DNA of 64,000 bases from Sphingobacterium micropteri (GTDB lineage Bacteria; Bacteroidota; Bacteroidia; Sphingobacteriales; Sphingobacteriaceae): NCBI RefSeq assembly GCF_014692515.1, contig NZ_JACOIK010000001.1, positions 186,001-250,000 of the forward strand, given 5' to 3'. A program made the translations under genes and the position numbers. Shown piece by piece: positions 24,942 to 33,765 of the stretch. Each line of letters starts with the position of its first letter. Positions within the stretch are counted from its first letter, which is position 1. Under the pieces are notes generated by a model. That model saw nothing but the letters and a program-made list of their open reading frames with translations. It made no database searches and had not been told where the DNA came from.

Positions 24942-26147
24942 ATGAATTTAAAGTCAAGCGAGCCATTTTGGTTGATAAAAAACGGGCTAATTGGTTCTTT
25001 TCCGTCCTTGAGACAAGATGTTTCATGCGACGTTTTGGTAGTTGGGGGAGGTATTACAGGTAGTTTGATAGCCCACCAATGTGTGGAGGAGGGCTATAAA
25101 ACAGTGTTGATCGATAAGCGCGAAATTGCCAACGGTAGTTCGTCTGCAACCACTTCGATGCTCCAATATGAAATTGATACACCTTTGTACAAACTAATTG
25201 AAATGGTTGGCCCCAAAGGTGCTGTCGCGAGCTACAAAGCATGCTCCCGTGCGATAGACCAGCTGGGCGAAATCGCCCATAAAATAAAATCTAAAGCGGA
25301 TTTTGTAAAGAAAGATTCCCTCTATTTTGCAGCACTGAAAAAGGATGTAGCCTGGTTAACCAAGGAGTTTGAAGCTCGAAAGAAAGCGGGGTTTGACGTG
25401 CAATGGATGACGGAGAGCGACATACTCCAAAAATATAGTTTACAAAAGGCTTACGGCGGTATATTATCTAAACAGGGGGCTAGCATAGATGCCTTCTTAT
25501 TTGTTCACGAGCTTCTCCGTTATAATACAAAAAAAGGCCTGGAAGTATACGATAAAACAGAACTCGCCACGGTAAAACATCATGCCCGCCATAACGAGGT
25601 TATCCTCGCCACGGGAATTACGATCAAATGTAAAAGAATCGTATATTGCGTAGGGTATGAAAGTGCAACCATGATCAAGCAGAAATTTGTCGATCTCATC
25701 AGTACGTATGCCATCGTTTCGGAGATGATGCCGAAGGAAAGTAAACGTTATCAGGATCTATTGTTATGGAATACCGCGGCGCCTTATCATTATATGCGGA
25801 CGACGGATGATGACAGAATGCTTATCGGCGGTGAAGATGAGGAATTTCGGAATCCCTCAAAACGGGATGCTTTAATTGCGCAAAAAGAGCAGAAACTACA
25901 CAAATCATTTGAAAAATACTTGCCTCAGGTCCCTTTCTATACGGATTTTGCATGGGCAGGTACTTTTGGTCAAACCAAGGACGGATTACCTTATATCGGT
26001 GTTCATCCAGATTTTAAAAATTCTTATTTCGTGTTAGGATTTGGTGGCAATGGTATTACTTTTTCTGTTACAGGAATGGAGATGGTCTCCAATTGGCTGA
26101 AAGGGAAGAAGCATGCATTGACAGCTTATTTCGCTTTTGGGAGGTAA
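24942..26147 (+). CDS. FAD-dependent oxidoreductase (DadA-like, without Rieske domain)
   Basis: A 401-residue FAD oxidoreductase of the DAO/DadA family. GGGITG is at 35-40, preceded by VLVV, and a second FAD-contact block near the end reads GFGGNGITFSVTGM. Residues 60-80 (KREIANGSSSATTSMLQYE) parallel those of the Rieske fusion at 5848-7374, and the two are clear paralogues. This copy stops before the Rieske extension. Substrate is unknown: amines, amino acids or polyols are all possible. The stop codon abuts the stop of the convergent nitroreductase (TAATTA with no base between). Confidence 0.88.
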   Translation: MNLKSSEPFWLIKNGLIGSFPSLRQDVSCDVLVVGGGITGSLIAHQCVEEGYKTVLIDKREIANGSSSATTSMLQYEIDTPLYKLIEMVGPKGAVASYKACSRAIDQLGEIAHKIKSKADFVKKDSLYFAALKKDVAWLTKEFEARKKAGFDVQWMTESDILQKYSLQKAYGGILSKQGASIDAFLFVHELLRYNTKKGLEVYDKTELATVKHHARHNEVILATGITIKCKRIVYCVGYESATMIKQKFVDLISTYAIVSEMMPKESKRYQDLLLWNTAAPYHYMRTTDDDRMLIGGEDEEFRNPSKRDALIAQKEQKLHKSFEKYLPQVPFYTDFAWAGTFGQTKDGLPYIGVHPDFKNSYFVLGFGGNGITFSVTGMEMVSNWLKGKKHALTAYFAFGR

Positions 26148-26747
26148 TTATATATGATCTATTACCTCTTCTAACGGTCGCCGGAATTTTGGTTTGAGCA
26201 TAGGCTGGTTAAAATCTGCTACATCTCGATGGCCTATCGCTGCCGCAAATAACGCCGTATATCCATCATATTTCAATATTTCGTCGTACTTATCCGATTG
26301 GATGCCTTCCATAGGCGTAGAATCAATGCCCATGCTTGCGCAGCCTGCTAGGAAAAAGCCCAGCGAAAGGTAAACTTGGTGCTGCATCCAATTTCTGATG
26401 CCGGCTTCGCCTAGCGGTTTTACGAGTTGGTGATAATAATTTACCGCGCCTTCTGGTAATTGCAAGAGGTTCTCGTTCTCAAATTTTTCTACGTTGTCAA
26501 TTACACTGAATACAACCAAGTGACTCGCCTGATTGATTTTTTCCAGATTATGATAGGATACCTTCGCTAGCTCACTTTTGATTTTTGTATCAGAGATAAT
26601 CGTAAATTTCCACGGTTGGCTGTTTATCGAGGAGGGGCTTAACCGTAAGATTTCCTTTAATTGTTGGACGATATCTTCTGCTAATTTTTCGTTCGGATTA
26701 TATTTTTTTGTGCTATATCTTTTTTGGGCGATATCTAAAAAATGCAT
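26148..26747 (-). CDS. Nitroreductase-family NAD(P)H oxidoreductase
   Basis: A 199-residue FMN-dependent oxidoreductase of the NfsB/NfnB type, which reduces nitroaromatics or quinones with NAD(P)H. The N-terminus MHFLDIAQKRYSTKKYNP carries the RYSTKKY motif that binds FMN. SPSSINSQPWKF (about 37-48) and the C-terminal AAIGHRDVADFN (about 167) fit the family. It is soluble and probably dimeric. A TAGCTTTG promoter element lies about 38 bp upstream. The substrate cannot be deduced. It is not linked to the gene on its right, which belongs to the receptor operon. Confidence 0.9.
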   Translation of the reverse strand: MHFLDIAQKRYSTKKYNPNEKLAEDIVQQLKEILRLSPSSINSQPWKFTIISDTKIKSELAKVSYHNLEKINQASHLVVFSVIDNVEKFENENLLQLPEGAVNYYHQLVKPLGEAGIRNWMQHQVYLSLGFFLAGCASMGIDSTPMEGIQSDKYDEILKYDGYTALFAAAIGHRDVADFNQPMLKPKFRRPLEEVIDHI

Positions 26748-26784
26748 ATGTTAAAATTTGCTTGTTTTTGACGTTGTATAACTG

Positions 26785-26792
26785 CAAAGCTA
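26785..26792 (-). promoter_or_regulatory. Promoter -7 element of the nitroreductase gene
   Basis: TAGCTTTG on the minus strand fits TAnnTTTG and lies 37 bp upstream of the ATG. Confidence 0.5.
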
Positions 26793-26900
26793 AATATTTT
26801 AATGCTATCTACGGTAGAAGGACTAGACAAAATATACGGTCTGTGTAGATGAATGTTGTAAACGGATATCAGTTTGTTGTAACCGGTATGTGGTTTATCA

Positions 26901-26940
26901 CAAACAGCATATCAGTTTATTATGAACTGATATGCGTTTG
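26901..26940. terminator. Hairpin after the cupin gene at the end of the receptor operon
   Basis: CAAAC-A-GCATATCAGTT pairs with AACTGATATGC-GTTTG (one bulge, loop TATTATG), 22 bp past the cupin stop on the minus strand. A T-tract is lacking. Sequence to the left (26868-26886) repeats ATATCAGTTTGTTGTAAC, an imperfect copy of one arm, so it may also be a repeat or operator. Confidence 0.5.
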
Positions 26941-26961
26941 TTGCCTAGAGATGGCCATGTT

Positions 26962-27288
26962 TTAGTCTCTGATTGAGGTCAATAACATCTTGAAAGCGGT
27001 TGTCGCAGCGACCGCATGAGGTATCGTGGCCGGCAGGATAATCATTTCACCGGCTTTTACGATATGAGGTTCGCCGGCGATGTGGATCAGTGCTTCTCCA
27101 TCTAATGCCTGCAATACTGCATCGAATGGAGCCGAGTGCTCTTTAAGTTCCTGCCCTTTATCAAAAGCGAACATAATTATGTGGCCGGTATCACTTTTTT
27201 TGATAATCTCTTTTACGATACCGTCTTTTTTGTATGCTACACGTTCTTTAAGTTTAGATACCAATGCGGTTTCAATTGTTGTACTCAT
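26962..27288 (-). CDS. Cupin-domain protein
   Basis: A 108-residue single-domain cupin without signal peptide. The first cupin motif region reads GQELKEHSAPFDAVLQALDGEA (about 46-67), and the second reads GEMIILPATIPHAVAA (about 83-98). Only some of the usual metal-binding His/Glu residues are present (His52 and His93 are visible), so metal binding is uncertain. It lies 18 bp after the lipoprotein gene at 27307 and is the last gene of the receptor/lipoprotein operon, or a separately transcribed neighbour. In other Bacteroidota such small cupins tend to sit in stress or nitrosative loci. Its role is unknown. Confidence 0.85.
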   Translation of the reverse strand: MSTTIETALVSKLKERVAYKKDGIVKEIIKKSDTGHIIMFAFDKGQELKEHSAPFDAVLQALDGEALIHIAGEPHIVKAGEMIILPATIPHAVAATTAFKMLLTSIRD

Positions 27289-27306
27289 GTGTTTGATTCT
27301 ATTTTT

Positions 27307-27873
27307 TTAGTTTTTTGTATAAATCAATATTTCTATCGGCAGCGGTACACCCGGTGTCAAATTTAAATCGTAGCGTAAAGCTTTTTGTCCATCTTTTTCT
27401 ATTTCAGCATAGGTGCCGGTTATGGATGCTTGATCCGAAGATACCCCTCCTTCTGATCCGGGAGGCAGCTGGATGCCGTCGGGTATGTCTTCGGGATCAG
27501 TCTCTTCACCCTTTGGCGGCAGGGCCTTGAAAGTACCGCCAGTTCCTTCCAATAAGATGCTGTTGTTTGGTCCTTGTTTGACGGACATGTTTATATCAAC
27601 TGTCATCTCAAAAGGCATGGGGTCAGCCCGGAATTTCTCGTAAAGCATACGTAAACGCCCGTCGCCAAGTGCTTCGAAATATACGGTATGTTCGCCGCTG
27701 GCCATCGGGTTTGATCCCATAAATGATGGTATAATCTGTGCTGTGTAAGTTCCAGCTAGCCCATATTGCTCGATAAGCGACTGCCCGTCGTTGTCATCTT
27801 CCTTGGAACAGGACGAGATGCTGACGCCGATAAAAAATAGCAGCATCCATTTGTATATTGTTGTGTGTTTCAT
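27307..27873 (-). CDS. Surface-type lipoprotein, paralogue of the 36.8-kb gene
   Basis: A 188-residue predicted lipoprotein. The signal ends ISSCSKEDD, with Cys19 followed by the S/K-acidic run that marks surface export in Bacteroidota. The body is beta-rich. GLAGTYTAQIIPSF, then FRADPMPFEMTVDI, then a LLEGTGGTF turn and the ending GVPLPIEILIYT parallel the 188-residue lipoprotein at 36841-37407 (SGVYDSQIGLIYY, FNTSFMPLEMSIRI, YLRGTDGL, LPVPMKANI). I infer a shared calycin-like or lipocalin-like fold. The frame is open up to an ATG at 27924 that overlaps the upstream stop (TAATG). I choose 27873 because it begins the signal peptide, but coupling at 27924 remains possible. Confidence 0.8.
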   Translation of the reverse strand: MKHTTIYKWMLLFFIGVSISSCSKEDDNDGQSLIEQYGLAGTYTAQIIPSFMGSNPMASGEHTVYFEALGDGRLRMLYEKFRADPMPFEMTVDINMSVKQGPNNSILLEGTGGTFKALPPKGEETDPEDIPDGIQLPPGSEGGVSSDQASITGTYAEIEKDGQKALRYDLNLTPGVPLPIEILIYTKN

Positions 27874-27923
27874 ATTCTCTATTAGCTTCGTTGAGCTCAC
27901 TTCGTTCGGTTTTCCATTCTCCA

Positions 27924-28667
27924 TTACTCCCTCGTCATGCTTAACAAAAATAATCCATCCGAAATATTTGCCAAGAGGGTCAACCGATTGGCGTCGAGGT
28001 GTTGGATCTTGGCATGTTCGATTTTCATCGGCCCCAGTGGAATGACGGTGTTGATGGTCATTACTCCGTCTTCATTGATAGCCCAGGTTCCTGTATCATG
28101 GGTGAACTGCAATGGACTGGTTACCTCAAAATGGAAGGTGCCGTCTGCCTTGAAATCAAAATACTTCTGTGCCACTGTCGCAAATATATCGTAAGGTGGG
28201 GTGGCAGCCGTCTGTTTGATAATAACACGGGACACCGTTTGGTCGGATTTCCAACGATGTGCCTGTATCAGGGCCTTTGCGGTCTGCCAGCCTTCGTTAT
28301 AAGCCGCTTTGGCGGCGATCTTATCGAGCTTGACGGTCTTGGATACAAGATCGCCTTTTGTCACAAACGCTTGCAATTGCTGTTCGTAATCCGCCAGCTG
28401 GTCAATGCTAAAGCTGAAATTACCGGAAGCATCTGTTGTGATTTTACGTAAGACTTGCCCGTTAGTGCCCTCGTATTGAAAGGTAACTTCCGTGCCGGAA
28501 TCTGCCTTGCCACTGATGGTCGCTTTATCGTTGGCCGTTGTGATCTGTATGTCCGATGGGGCATTGATGGTTGTTTCTTCTTCGGGTGCGGGATCATCCT
28601 TCCCACAGCTGTACTGAAGCAGTATAAATACGCTGAAAATACATAGGATGTGTTTGAATGTTATCAT
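27924..28667 (-). CDS. Lipoprotein with Ig-like and lipocalin-like domains
   Basis: A 247-residue lipoprotein with lipobox ...QYSCGKDD, so Cys21 is followed by a GKDD export-type signal. Residues about 35-110 look like one bacterial Ig-like domain (SDIQITTANDKATISGKADS, TTDASGNFSFSI). Residues about 150-247 look lipocalin-like: YFDFKADGTFHFEV, TGTWAINEDGVMTIN and NRLTLLANI. It therefore probably binds a ligand at the cell surface. It lies 25 bp after the lipoprotein gene at 28693 and belongs to the same operon. No enzymatic motif is visible. I cannot name the ligand. Confidence 0.78.
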   Translation of the reverse strand: MITFKHILCIFSVFILLQYSCGKDDPAPEEETTINAPSDIQITTANDKATISGKADSGTEVTFQYEGTNGQVLRKITTDASGNFSFSIDQLADYEQQLQAFVTKGDLVSKTVKLDKIAAKAAYNEGWQTAKALIQAHRWKSDQTVSRVIIKQTAATPPYDIFATVAQKYFDFKADGTFHFEVTSPLQFTHDTGTWAINEDGVMTINTVIPLGPMKIEHAKIQHLDANRLTLLANISDGLFLLSMTRE

Positions 28668-28692
28668 TTTTAGTTTCTGTTTTTATTTACAC

Positions 28693-29874
28693 CTACAATT
28701 CTATAACTCCGGCGTAAGGATCCCAACCACCCTCCCAACTGCTGGTGGTCGTGATACTAAGGTCTTTCGTCCACGATATGGCGTAGTCTATATAAACCAT
28801 GCCTTCGTTTAATAGCTCTCGAAGTACAACGGTTTCCTTTGTTTCGGTATCGAAAGTTACTTTAATACGGTAAGTCGAATTTTCAGCATATGTTTGACCA
28901 TACAATGTGCAGTCTGCGTGTTCTCCCCATAACGTATAGATATCGCCCTCCTTTGATACTTTAAATTTTTCATATCCCGAACCATAGCCCCTTATGTTGA
29001 GGAAGAGCGTGTTGTTCTTGTCAATGACCACAAAAGGAGCCGAAGGCATGTGGTTGCTCTCGTCCGCAGGAAGTATAAGTGTTGCTTTGTCCAGATCCAC
29101 CCCTTCAATGGTCGTTATCCAATAATATTCCGCCGGCATATACATCTTGTACAAAGCGTTACTGTTAAAGCCCATGACTTCTTGCAGTTCTGCGATGAGC
29201 ACCGCCTGGTTTTCTTCTTCGGTCAGTTCCAGTTCAGGCATAACAAAAGGATGGCCTTTTAGCAGTATCGCTGCTCCGGCTGAAGGCGTACCTTTGGCGA
29301 TGCTGATCTCTACCGGAACCTGTAGGGTTTCTGTCGCCTCTCCACCGGGTTTACGGGAATTTATTTTTGCTTGGAAAACGATTTTGTCTCCATCGTTTTC
29401 TGTTTTCACATCGCTGATATCGAGTAGAGAAAAATCATAGGGAAGTGTAGCGGTAGCCAATTGTTTCATCTCAAAACTCTCTTGCTCATCTACATAATTC
29501 CAGTACCAGTAGTTATCGCTCTCACTCAACGGAAGATCTTCACCAACAATAAAACTGAATTTACTGCCCAGTTTTGTGTTGCTTTCATCGTTCACCGCTG
29601 TCGTCTGGAAGTTGATACCCATTGTTTTGCCGTACATATTGGGGGCCCAGCCCAGTCCGCTCTCAGAAGTAAAAGCTACTGCGTTGTCCCAGTTGGCGGT
29701 TTCATCCAGAAAATTGACGGACGTTATTGTCCACATACCTTCTAATTCTATTTTTTGGACGGTTTCTTCCGGTTCTGGTTCGGGAGAAGGGTTGTCGTCT
29801 TTGCTACAAGACTGCGTGGCAATTAGTGCTAAAAATGCAATCGTTACGAAAAGTGTGTTTTTTAAGTTGTTCAT
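28693..29874 (-). CDS. Lipoprotein of unknown function (393 residues)
   Basis: A lipoprotein with signal ...IATQSCSKDDNPSPEPEPEE: Cys23, an SKDD export-type sequence and a Pro-Glu spacer. The mature N-terminus begins IELEGMWTITSVNF, a lipocalin-like first strand. The remaining 300 residues are beta-rich, with acidic loops (LTEEENQAVL, KVSKEGDIYTLW) and a C-terminal aromatic stretch (SSWEGGWDPYAG). I recognise no family. It is in the middle of the operon, 25 bp before and 25 bp after its neighbours. The Gly/Tyr/Trp-rich features are compatible with surface binding. Function unknown. Confidence 0.75.
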   Translation of the reverse strand: MNNLKNTLFVTIAFLALIATQSCSKDDNPSPEPEPEETVQKIELEGMWTITSVNFLDETANWDNAVAFTSESGLGWAPNMYGKTMGINFQTTAVNDESNTKLGSKFSFIVGEDLPLSESDNYWYWNYVDEQESFEMKQLATATLPYDFSLLDISDVKTENDGDKIVFQAKINSRKPGGEATETLQVPVEISIAKGTPSAGAAILLKGHPFVMPELELTEEENQAVLIAELQEVMGFNSNALYKMYMPAEYYWITTIEGVDLDKATLILPADESNHMPSAPFVVIDKNNTLFLNIRGYGSGYEKFKVSKEGDIYTLWGEHADCTLYGQTYAENSTYRIKVTFDTETKETVVLRELLNEGMVYIDYAISWTKDLSITTTSSWEGGWDPYAGVIEL

Positions 29875-29899
29875 TGCTTCTATTTAATTTATTGCGTTG

Positions 29900-31555
29900 T
29901 TAATAATAAGTGACATATTGGTCGAACCAGCTCGGTTTGTTAATGATGGTACTGCCTGTTTTTAAATTGACAGGTTTGTAACCCCCAAAATAATTTGATG
30001 CGTTAATAAGTGCATGCTCGTTTAGGTTCGGGGGAAGTATGAGTGTTACGGTATTATCTCCTCCCAAGGTACCGAGGTGCATATAATTAAGATTTGTCGT
30101 CCGGCTGAGGTCTAGTGTATTGATCGCTAATGTCGTTGAGCTGAAATTTATTTTTTCTATGCTTGCCGGCAGTTTCAGATCGATATCTCCATCCCGTATA
30201 GTCGTCGTATAAATCTGGAGTTCTTTTAGATTGGTCAGGTTTGACAGATCCCAGGTGCCGGCTTTTATTCTTGCGCTGATATAAATAGATTGCAAGGATT
30301 GGGGAAACTGTACACCATCCATATCAAATTGGTAATATCCGCCATTATTCAATGCAATATGTCGGAGTGAAGCAGGTAGTTTTAATGTGTTGATCTTAAG
30401 TGTGTTGTAATCAGAGCCGATGTAGTCATTATTTGTAGAAAAAGACATCTTCAATGTGTCCATTTGATCTAAATCTGTAAAAGCAGGCTCAAAAGTGTAA
30501 TTATTTAGTGCCAAACTTTTTAGACTTTTTGGAAATGTCAGGTTTTCCTTTAAATTCCGGGCGCTCAATGTTAGGGTTTTAAGACCATCGGGCAGGGTAG
30601 ATTTTTCAACTAGATTAGCAGTAAGGTTCTCCATACCGGTATGCAGTATCAGTTTCTCTGCCTGCGTGGCTGTAAGGGTTTTAATTTCGGATTTGCTGAC
30701 ATCAAAGGTTCTTACGGCGGCGTAGAATGTCAGGTTATCCGTTTTGGTGCCCGCCATGGTAAAATCGGGATCTGCTTCCCCTCCAACGACCATCTTTTCA
30801 ACCCATAGCCCGTCCAAACTTCCCGAAGGCATTTTTAGGCCTCCACCAAGTCCATTATTACTATTTGAAAAAGATTTCAGCTTGTGCTGGGGATATGTAA
30901 TGTTGCCTAATTGGATACCAAATATGAGTATTTCCTCCAGTTTGTGGCTACCGGATAAGTCTGCTTGTAACGGTACGTATTCAAACTCTTGGTCTGGATA
31001 TGCTCTAGCGAAATCTGTAGGGCTAACTCCCCACGTAAAGCGTTTCATATCGGGCATTTCTTCCAATCCTTTTATACCTGTGCCGAGGTGGTTATAAAAA
31101 TAAAACAGGGTAGTCTTCGGATAATTTTTAAAGCCTTGCACCACACCTCTGGCATTCGGCATTTTGGTGTAGTTTGCCAGAAAATTGGTGCCCAACCAAA
31201 CCTCATCGCCTAAAGTAGGGTTGCTGTTGTTTTCGGGCGGTATAAAGAATAAGCTGTCGTTTCCGGGCGTCACCACGTACAGTGCCTGTGTTTCCGCTAT
31301 GCCCCTGTATTTATGCAGGCTATCCTGCAGGTTTTTGAGGACAGCTGGGTCATTTAATTTATTGAATATATCACCCAGCTTTTCAAAGCGGAACATACGG
31401 ATGTATTCCATCGCCCGCTCTGCCTGATAGGTCTGGTACTCGGAAGAATTCTCGTCAAATTCCAGCTCGTTTTCTTGAATGATCAGCCTTTCTTTGGTAC
31501 AGGACAGTACCGCGAGGAAAGAAATGGTTAATAGGAATATGCTTATCTTGTTCAT
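29900..31555 (-). CDS. Leucine-rich-repeat lipoprotein
   Basis: A 551-residue lipoprotein with signal ...LAVLSCTKER; Cys19. Residues about 30-75 are helical (YQAERAMEYIRMFRFEKLGD), then a mixed region. From about 270 to 540 come irregular leucine-rich repeats, each built around LPxxLKxLxLxxxxL-type units: TLPDGLKTLTLSARNLKEN, TFPKSLKSLALNNYTF, KLPASLRHIALNNG, QFPQSLQSIYISAR, KLPASIEKINFSSTTL. Such repeats form a curved binding surface. This is the only LRR protein of the operon and I suspect it presents or captures a large protein ligand. It ends SWFDQYVTYY, and the next gene begins 25 bp later. Function unknown. Confidence 0.82.
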   Translation of the reverse strand: MNKISIFLLTISFLAVLSCTKERLIIQENELEFDENSSEYQTYQAERAMEYIRMFRFEKLGDIFNKLNDPAVLKNLQDSLHKYRGIAETQALYVVTPGNDSLFFIPPENNSNPTLGDEVWLGTNFLANYTKMPNARGVVQGFKNYPKTTLFYFYNHLGTGIKGLEEMPDMKRFTWGVSPTDFARAYPDQEFEYVPLQADLSGSHKLEEILIFGIQLGNITYPQHKLKSFSNSNNGLGGGLKMPSGSLDGLWVEKMVVGGEADPDFTMAGTKTDNLTFYAAVRTFDVSKSEIKTLTATQAEKLILHTGMENLTANLVEKSTLPDGLKTLTLSARNLKENLTFPKSLKSLALNNYTFEPAFTDLDQMDTLKMSFSTNNDYIGSDYNTLKINTLKLPASLRHIALNNGGYYQFDMDGVQFPQSLQSIYISARIKAGTWDLSNLTNLKELQIYTTTIRDGDIDLKLPASIEKINFSSTTLAINTLDLSRTTNLNYMHLGTLGGDNTVTLILPPNLNEHALINASNYFGGYKPVNLKTGSTIINKPSWFDQYVTYY

Positions 31556-31568
31556 CTGTATTTACGTA

Positions 31569-32738
31569 TTAAAAAGCCGATTTTATATTAATCGTTTCAT
31601 TGACATCAAAAGGTACTTTGGATAAAAAGGTGTAAAAGATCGCATCGTTGGTCGTGATCCGGCTCCAAAAGCCGTCGTCCATTTTCTCGATCAGCTCAAT
31701 GGCGTAGTACCGTTGTTTCTGCGTGCGTATGGGAAGATTCTGTGCGACGCCCAATTTTGTCAGGTTCTCGCCATATACAGGTAGGTGAAAGAGCAACTCC
31801 CCCATGCTGTAAAAAAAAGCTTCGTCGGTTCGGACGAAAATCTTGTTTCCTTTGACTTCCCAAGTGGCGTCTGAGGCCAGCGTTTTTCCGGGAGGGAGTA
31901 TGTCCAAAAATTCAGCACCGAAAGTACGTTCAAACACCTTGTAGGCGATGGTTGCCGTGCCGTCTGCCCGCAGGTCAAAGGCCTGCCCAGACAGCAAGGT
32001 AGGCGTAGAGAGAAGCAAATCTTCGATATGGGTAACGCGGATAATATCTTTTTCCGCTACATTACCGACCGATACGGCTTCGTCATAGCTGGCCGTAGCC
32101 CATGTGCCTATAAAATCTGCGGCATTGATTGCTGCCGTGGACACGGTCTGCTGCTCCAGCCAACGGAAATCTCCGGCACTGATTTCAACGGCATCCGTGC
32201 TGGAGGTACTATTGGCTAAATTAAAATCGATCATCCTGTTGCCAAAATCCATAGACACCTTTAGGGTAGAAACCTGGTCCTGCGCTTCTAGGTTCAACAC
32301 TTTTATTTTGGCGGTATTATTGGATACCGGCGTTTTGGTATTCAGTATGATGGTGTTTTCATCGGTTTTTGCGACCTGCCAGGTACCTTTGTTGTGGATG
32401 TAGATATTCGGAAAAAAAGGAGGCCGGAACAGCATGTTGGAAGAACCGTCCCGATTGAGTGTCATGTTTTGGAAAGCTGCAACATACAGGAAAGAAGCCA
32501 TGGATTCCGACGGGCTGGGTACATTCTCTTTGCTTTCCCATATCAATTTGATGGATTCTAAACCTAATGCCGCATCTCTGTGCCACGTCTGGTTGGAGAT
32601 TTTCTGGATGACTGGATTGCTCAAGTCTGGCGTGATCGTGGTGTTTTCCACGACAATATCTTCTTTTTTACAGGCCGTGACCATCCATAACGCTAATCCA
32701 AAAAAGAGTATATTTCTTGTCTTCATCATTATTTTCAA
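31569..32738 (-). CDS. Lipoprotein with two lipocalin-like halves
   Basis: A 389-residue lipoprotein with signal ...WMVTACKKED; the Cys is at about 23 from the first ATG. Two beta-rich segments, about 75-170 and 200-330, each carry a GTW strand (KGTWQVAKTDENTIILN, FIGTWATASYDEA) followed by ADGTATI and WEVKGNKIFV-type strands, like two tandem lipocalin-like domains. The second ATG (MMKTRN) is an alternative start. The start overlaps the stop of the gene at 32735 (ATGA), so the two are translationally coupled. No enzymatic residues are visible. A binding role is inferred from the fold. Confidence 0.75.
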   Translation of the reverse strand: MKIMMKTRNILFFGLALWMVTACKKEDIVVENTTITPDLSNPVIQKISNQTWHRDAALGLESIKLIWESKENVPSPSESMASFLYVAAFQNMTLNRDGSSNMLFRPPFFPNIYIHNKGTWQVAKTDENTIILNTKTPVSNNTAKIKVLNLEAQDQVSTLKVSMDFGNRMIDFNLANSTSSTDAVEISAGDFRWLEQQTVSTAAINAADFIGTWATASYDEAVSVGNVAEKDIIRVTHIEDLLLSTPTLLSGQAFDLRADGTATIAYKVFERTFGAEFLDILPPGKTLASDATWEVKGNKIFVRTDEAFFYSMGELLFHLPVYGENLTKLGVAQNLPIRTQKQRYYAIELIEKMDDGFWSRITTNDAIFYTFLSKVPFDVNETINIKSAF

Positions 32739-33754
32739 TTAAGATTTAACGTAAATTCCTTTATCCCGTCTGCATAGAATCGGGTATAGATATCATCGCC
32801 GGGCTCGGCCTTCAATAAATGCGGATATATGCTCAGTATCATCCTCGGTTTGGACAGTGTTAGGCTGTTGCTTCGTACGGCATATTCGTATTCAAATACC
32901 CATTCGCGCTCGACTTTGCCGACACCTTCCTGATTGGGGTCTAGGGTGTTTCGCAGGTGGAAATAGAAAAATATCTTGTTGCCGTAAACCCTATATTCTG
33001 CCGGAGATAACAAGTCTGCGGTAGCAAATCCCTGTGTGCTGTATTGGTTTTCGTCCTGTTGGGTGTAAAAGGAACCGTTTGGAACCGGGATATACGGAAA
33101 GAAGAAGAACTTCTGGATATCCATTCCGTTGTCTGCCTGGAGGGTAAAATCAAAGTTGACTATAAAGGTCGTCCAGGGATTTTCAGTGGTGCCGCCCACG
33201 GTTTTGTTCCGGAGCAACCAATTTTTGTTGATGATGCTTTCATTGACGGTCAAGGTTTGTTTTAAAGTGGCTATCTTTTCATCAAAAAAGGCGTCGATTT
33301 CCGTTACCCTTGCCTTAAACAGTTCAAAACGCTCGTCAAAACGGAGCTGTTGCGGCGATTGTCCCAATAGCGTGCGGTTCAGGACGTTGGTCTCGAACTT
33401 TGCTTTGTACAGGTCGAACAACGTCGTCGGCATATCGGCAGATGCCCGCGCGAAGTTCGCATTCATGCGCACCACCAGGTCTGTCCGGGCATTCCGCCAC
33501 TGCACATCACTGTCGTCTAGAAAATTCTGTGTCTCGGTCAGGAGTTCGTATTGTACAAACTGCCGGTAATTGCTTTCGGCTTCCAAAGGCTGCTCAAAGG
33601 AAAGGTCGAAGAGCTCATCCAGCTTGTCCAGTCTTTCCTGCTTGTCCAGCAGCAGCAGGGTGGTCTCATCCAGATCCAGCGTGTCCTTGCAGGAAGTGAA
33701 TGTGTTCACAGCAAAGGCTGTGAGCAGTAGGAGGTATATTGTTGTCTTTTTCAT
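32735..33754 (-). CDS. Helical-plus-beta lipoprotein of unknown function
   Basis: A 339-residue lipoprotein. The signal ends TFTSCKDTLDLDE, with Cys22 followed by an acidic run. The first half (about 30-185) is predicted mostly helical, with repeated charged helices (LLLDKQERLDKLDELFDL, RFDERFELFKARVTEIDAFF). The second half is beta-rich (FIVNFDFTLQADNG, EYRVYGNKIFFYFHLRN). No family is recognised. It follows the haemoglobin-type receptor by 11 bp and is coupled by ATGA to the next lipoprotein. Its position next to the receptor suggests a co-receptor or a plug-associated lipoprotein, but I see no SusD or HmuY features. Confidence 0.75.
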   Translation of the reverse strand: MKKTTIYLLLLTAFAVNTFTSCKDTLDLDETTLLLLDKQERLDKLDELFDLSFEQPLEAESNYRQFVQYELLTETQNFLDDSDVQWRNARTDLVVRMNANFARASADMPTTLFDLYKAKFETNVLNRTLLGQSPQQLRFDERFELFKARVTEIDAFFDEKIATLKQTLTVNESIINKNWLLRNKTVGGTTENPWTTFIVNFDFTLQADNGMDIQKFFFFPYIPVPNGSFYTQQDENQYSTQGFATADLLSPAEYRVYGNKIFFYFHLRNTLDPNQEGVGKVEREWVFEYEYAVRSNSLTLSKPRMILSIYPHLLKAEPGDDIYTRFYADGIKEFTLNLN

Positions 33755-33765
33755 TTTTTTAACTA

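Noticed and set aside
27307..33754. The lipoproteins as SusD-type or HmuY-type proteins
   Set aside because: None shows the TPR-like helical SusD pattern or its length, and no HmuY-like sequence is visible. They are mostly beta-rich and of other lengths.
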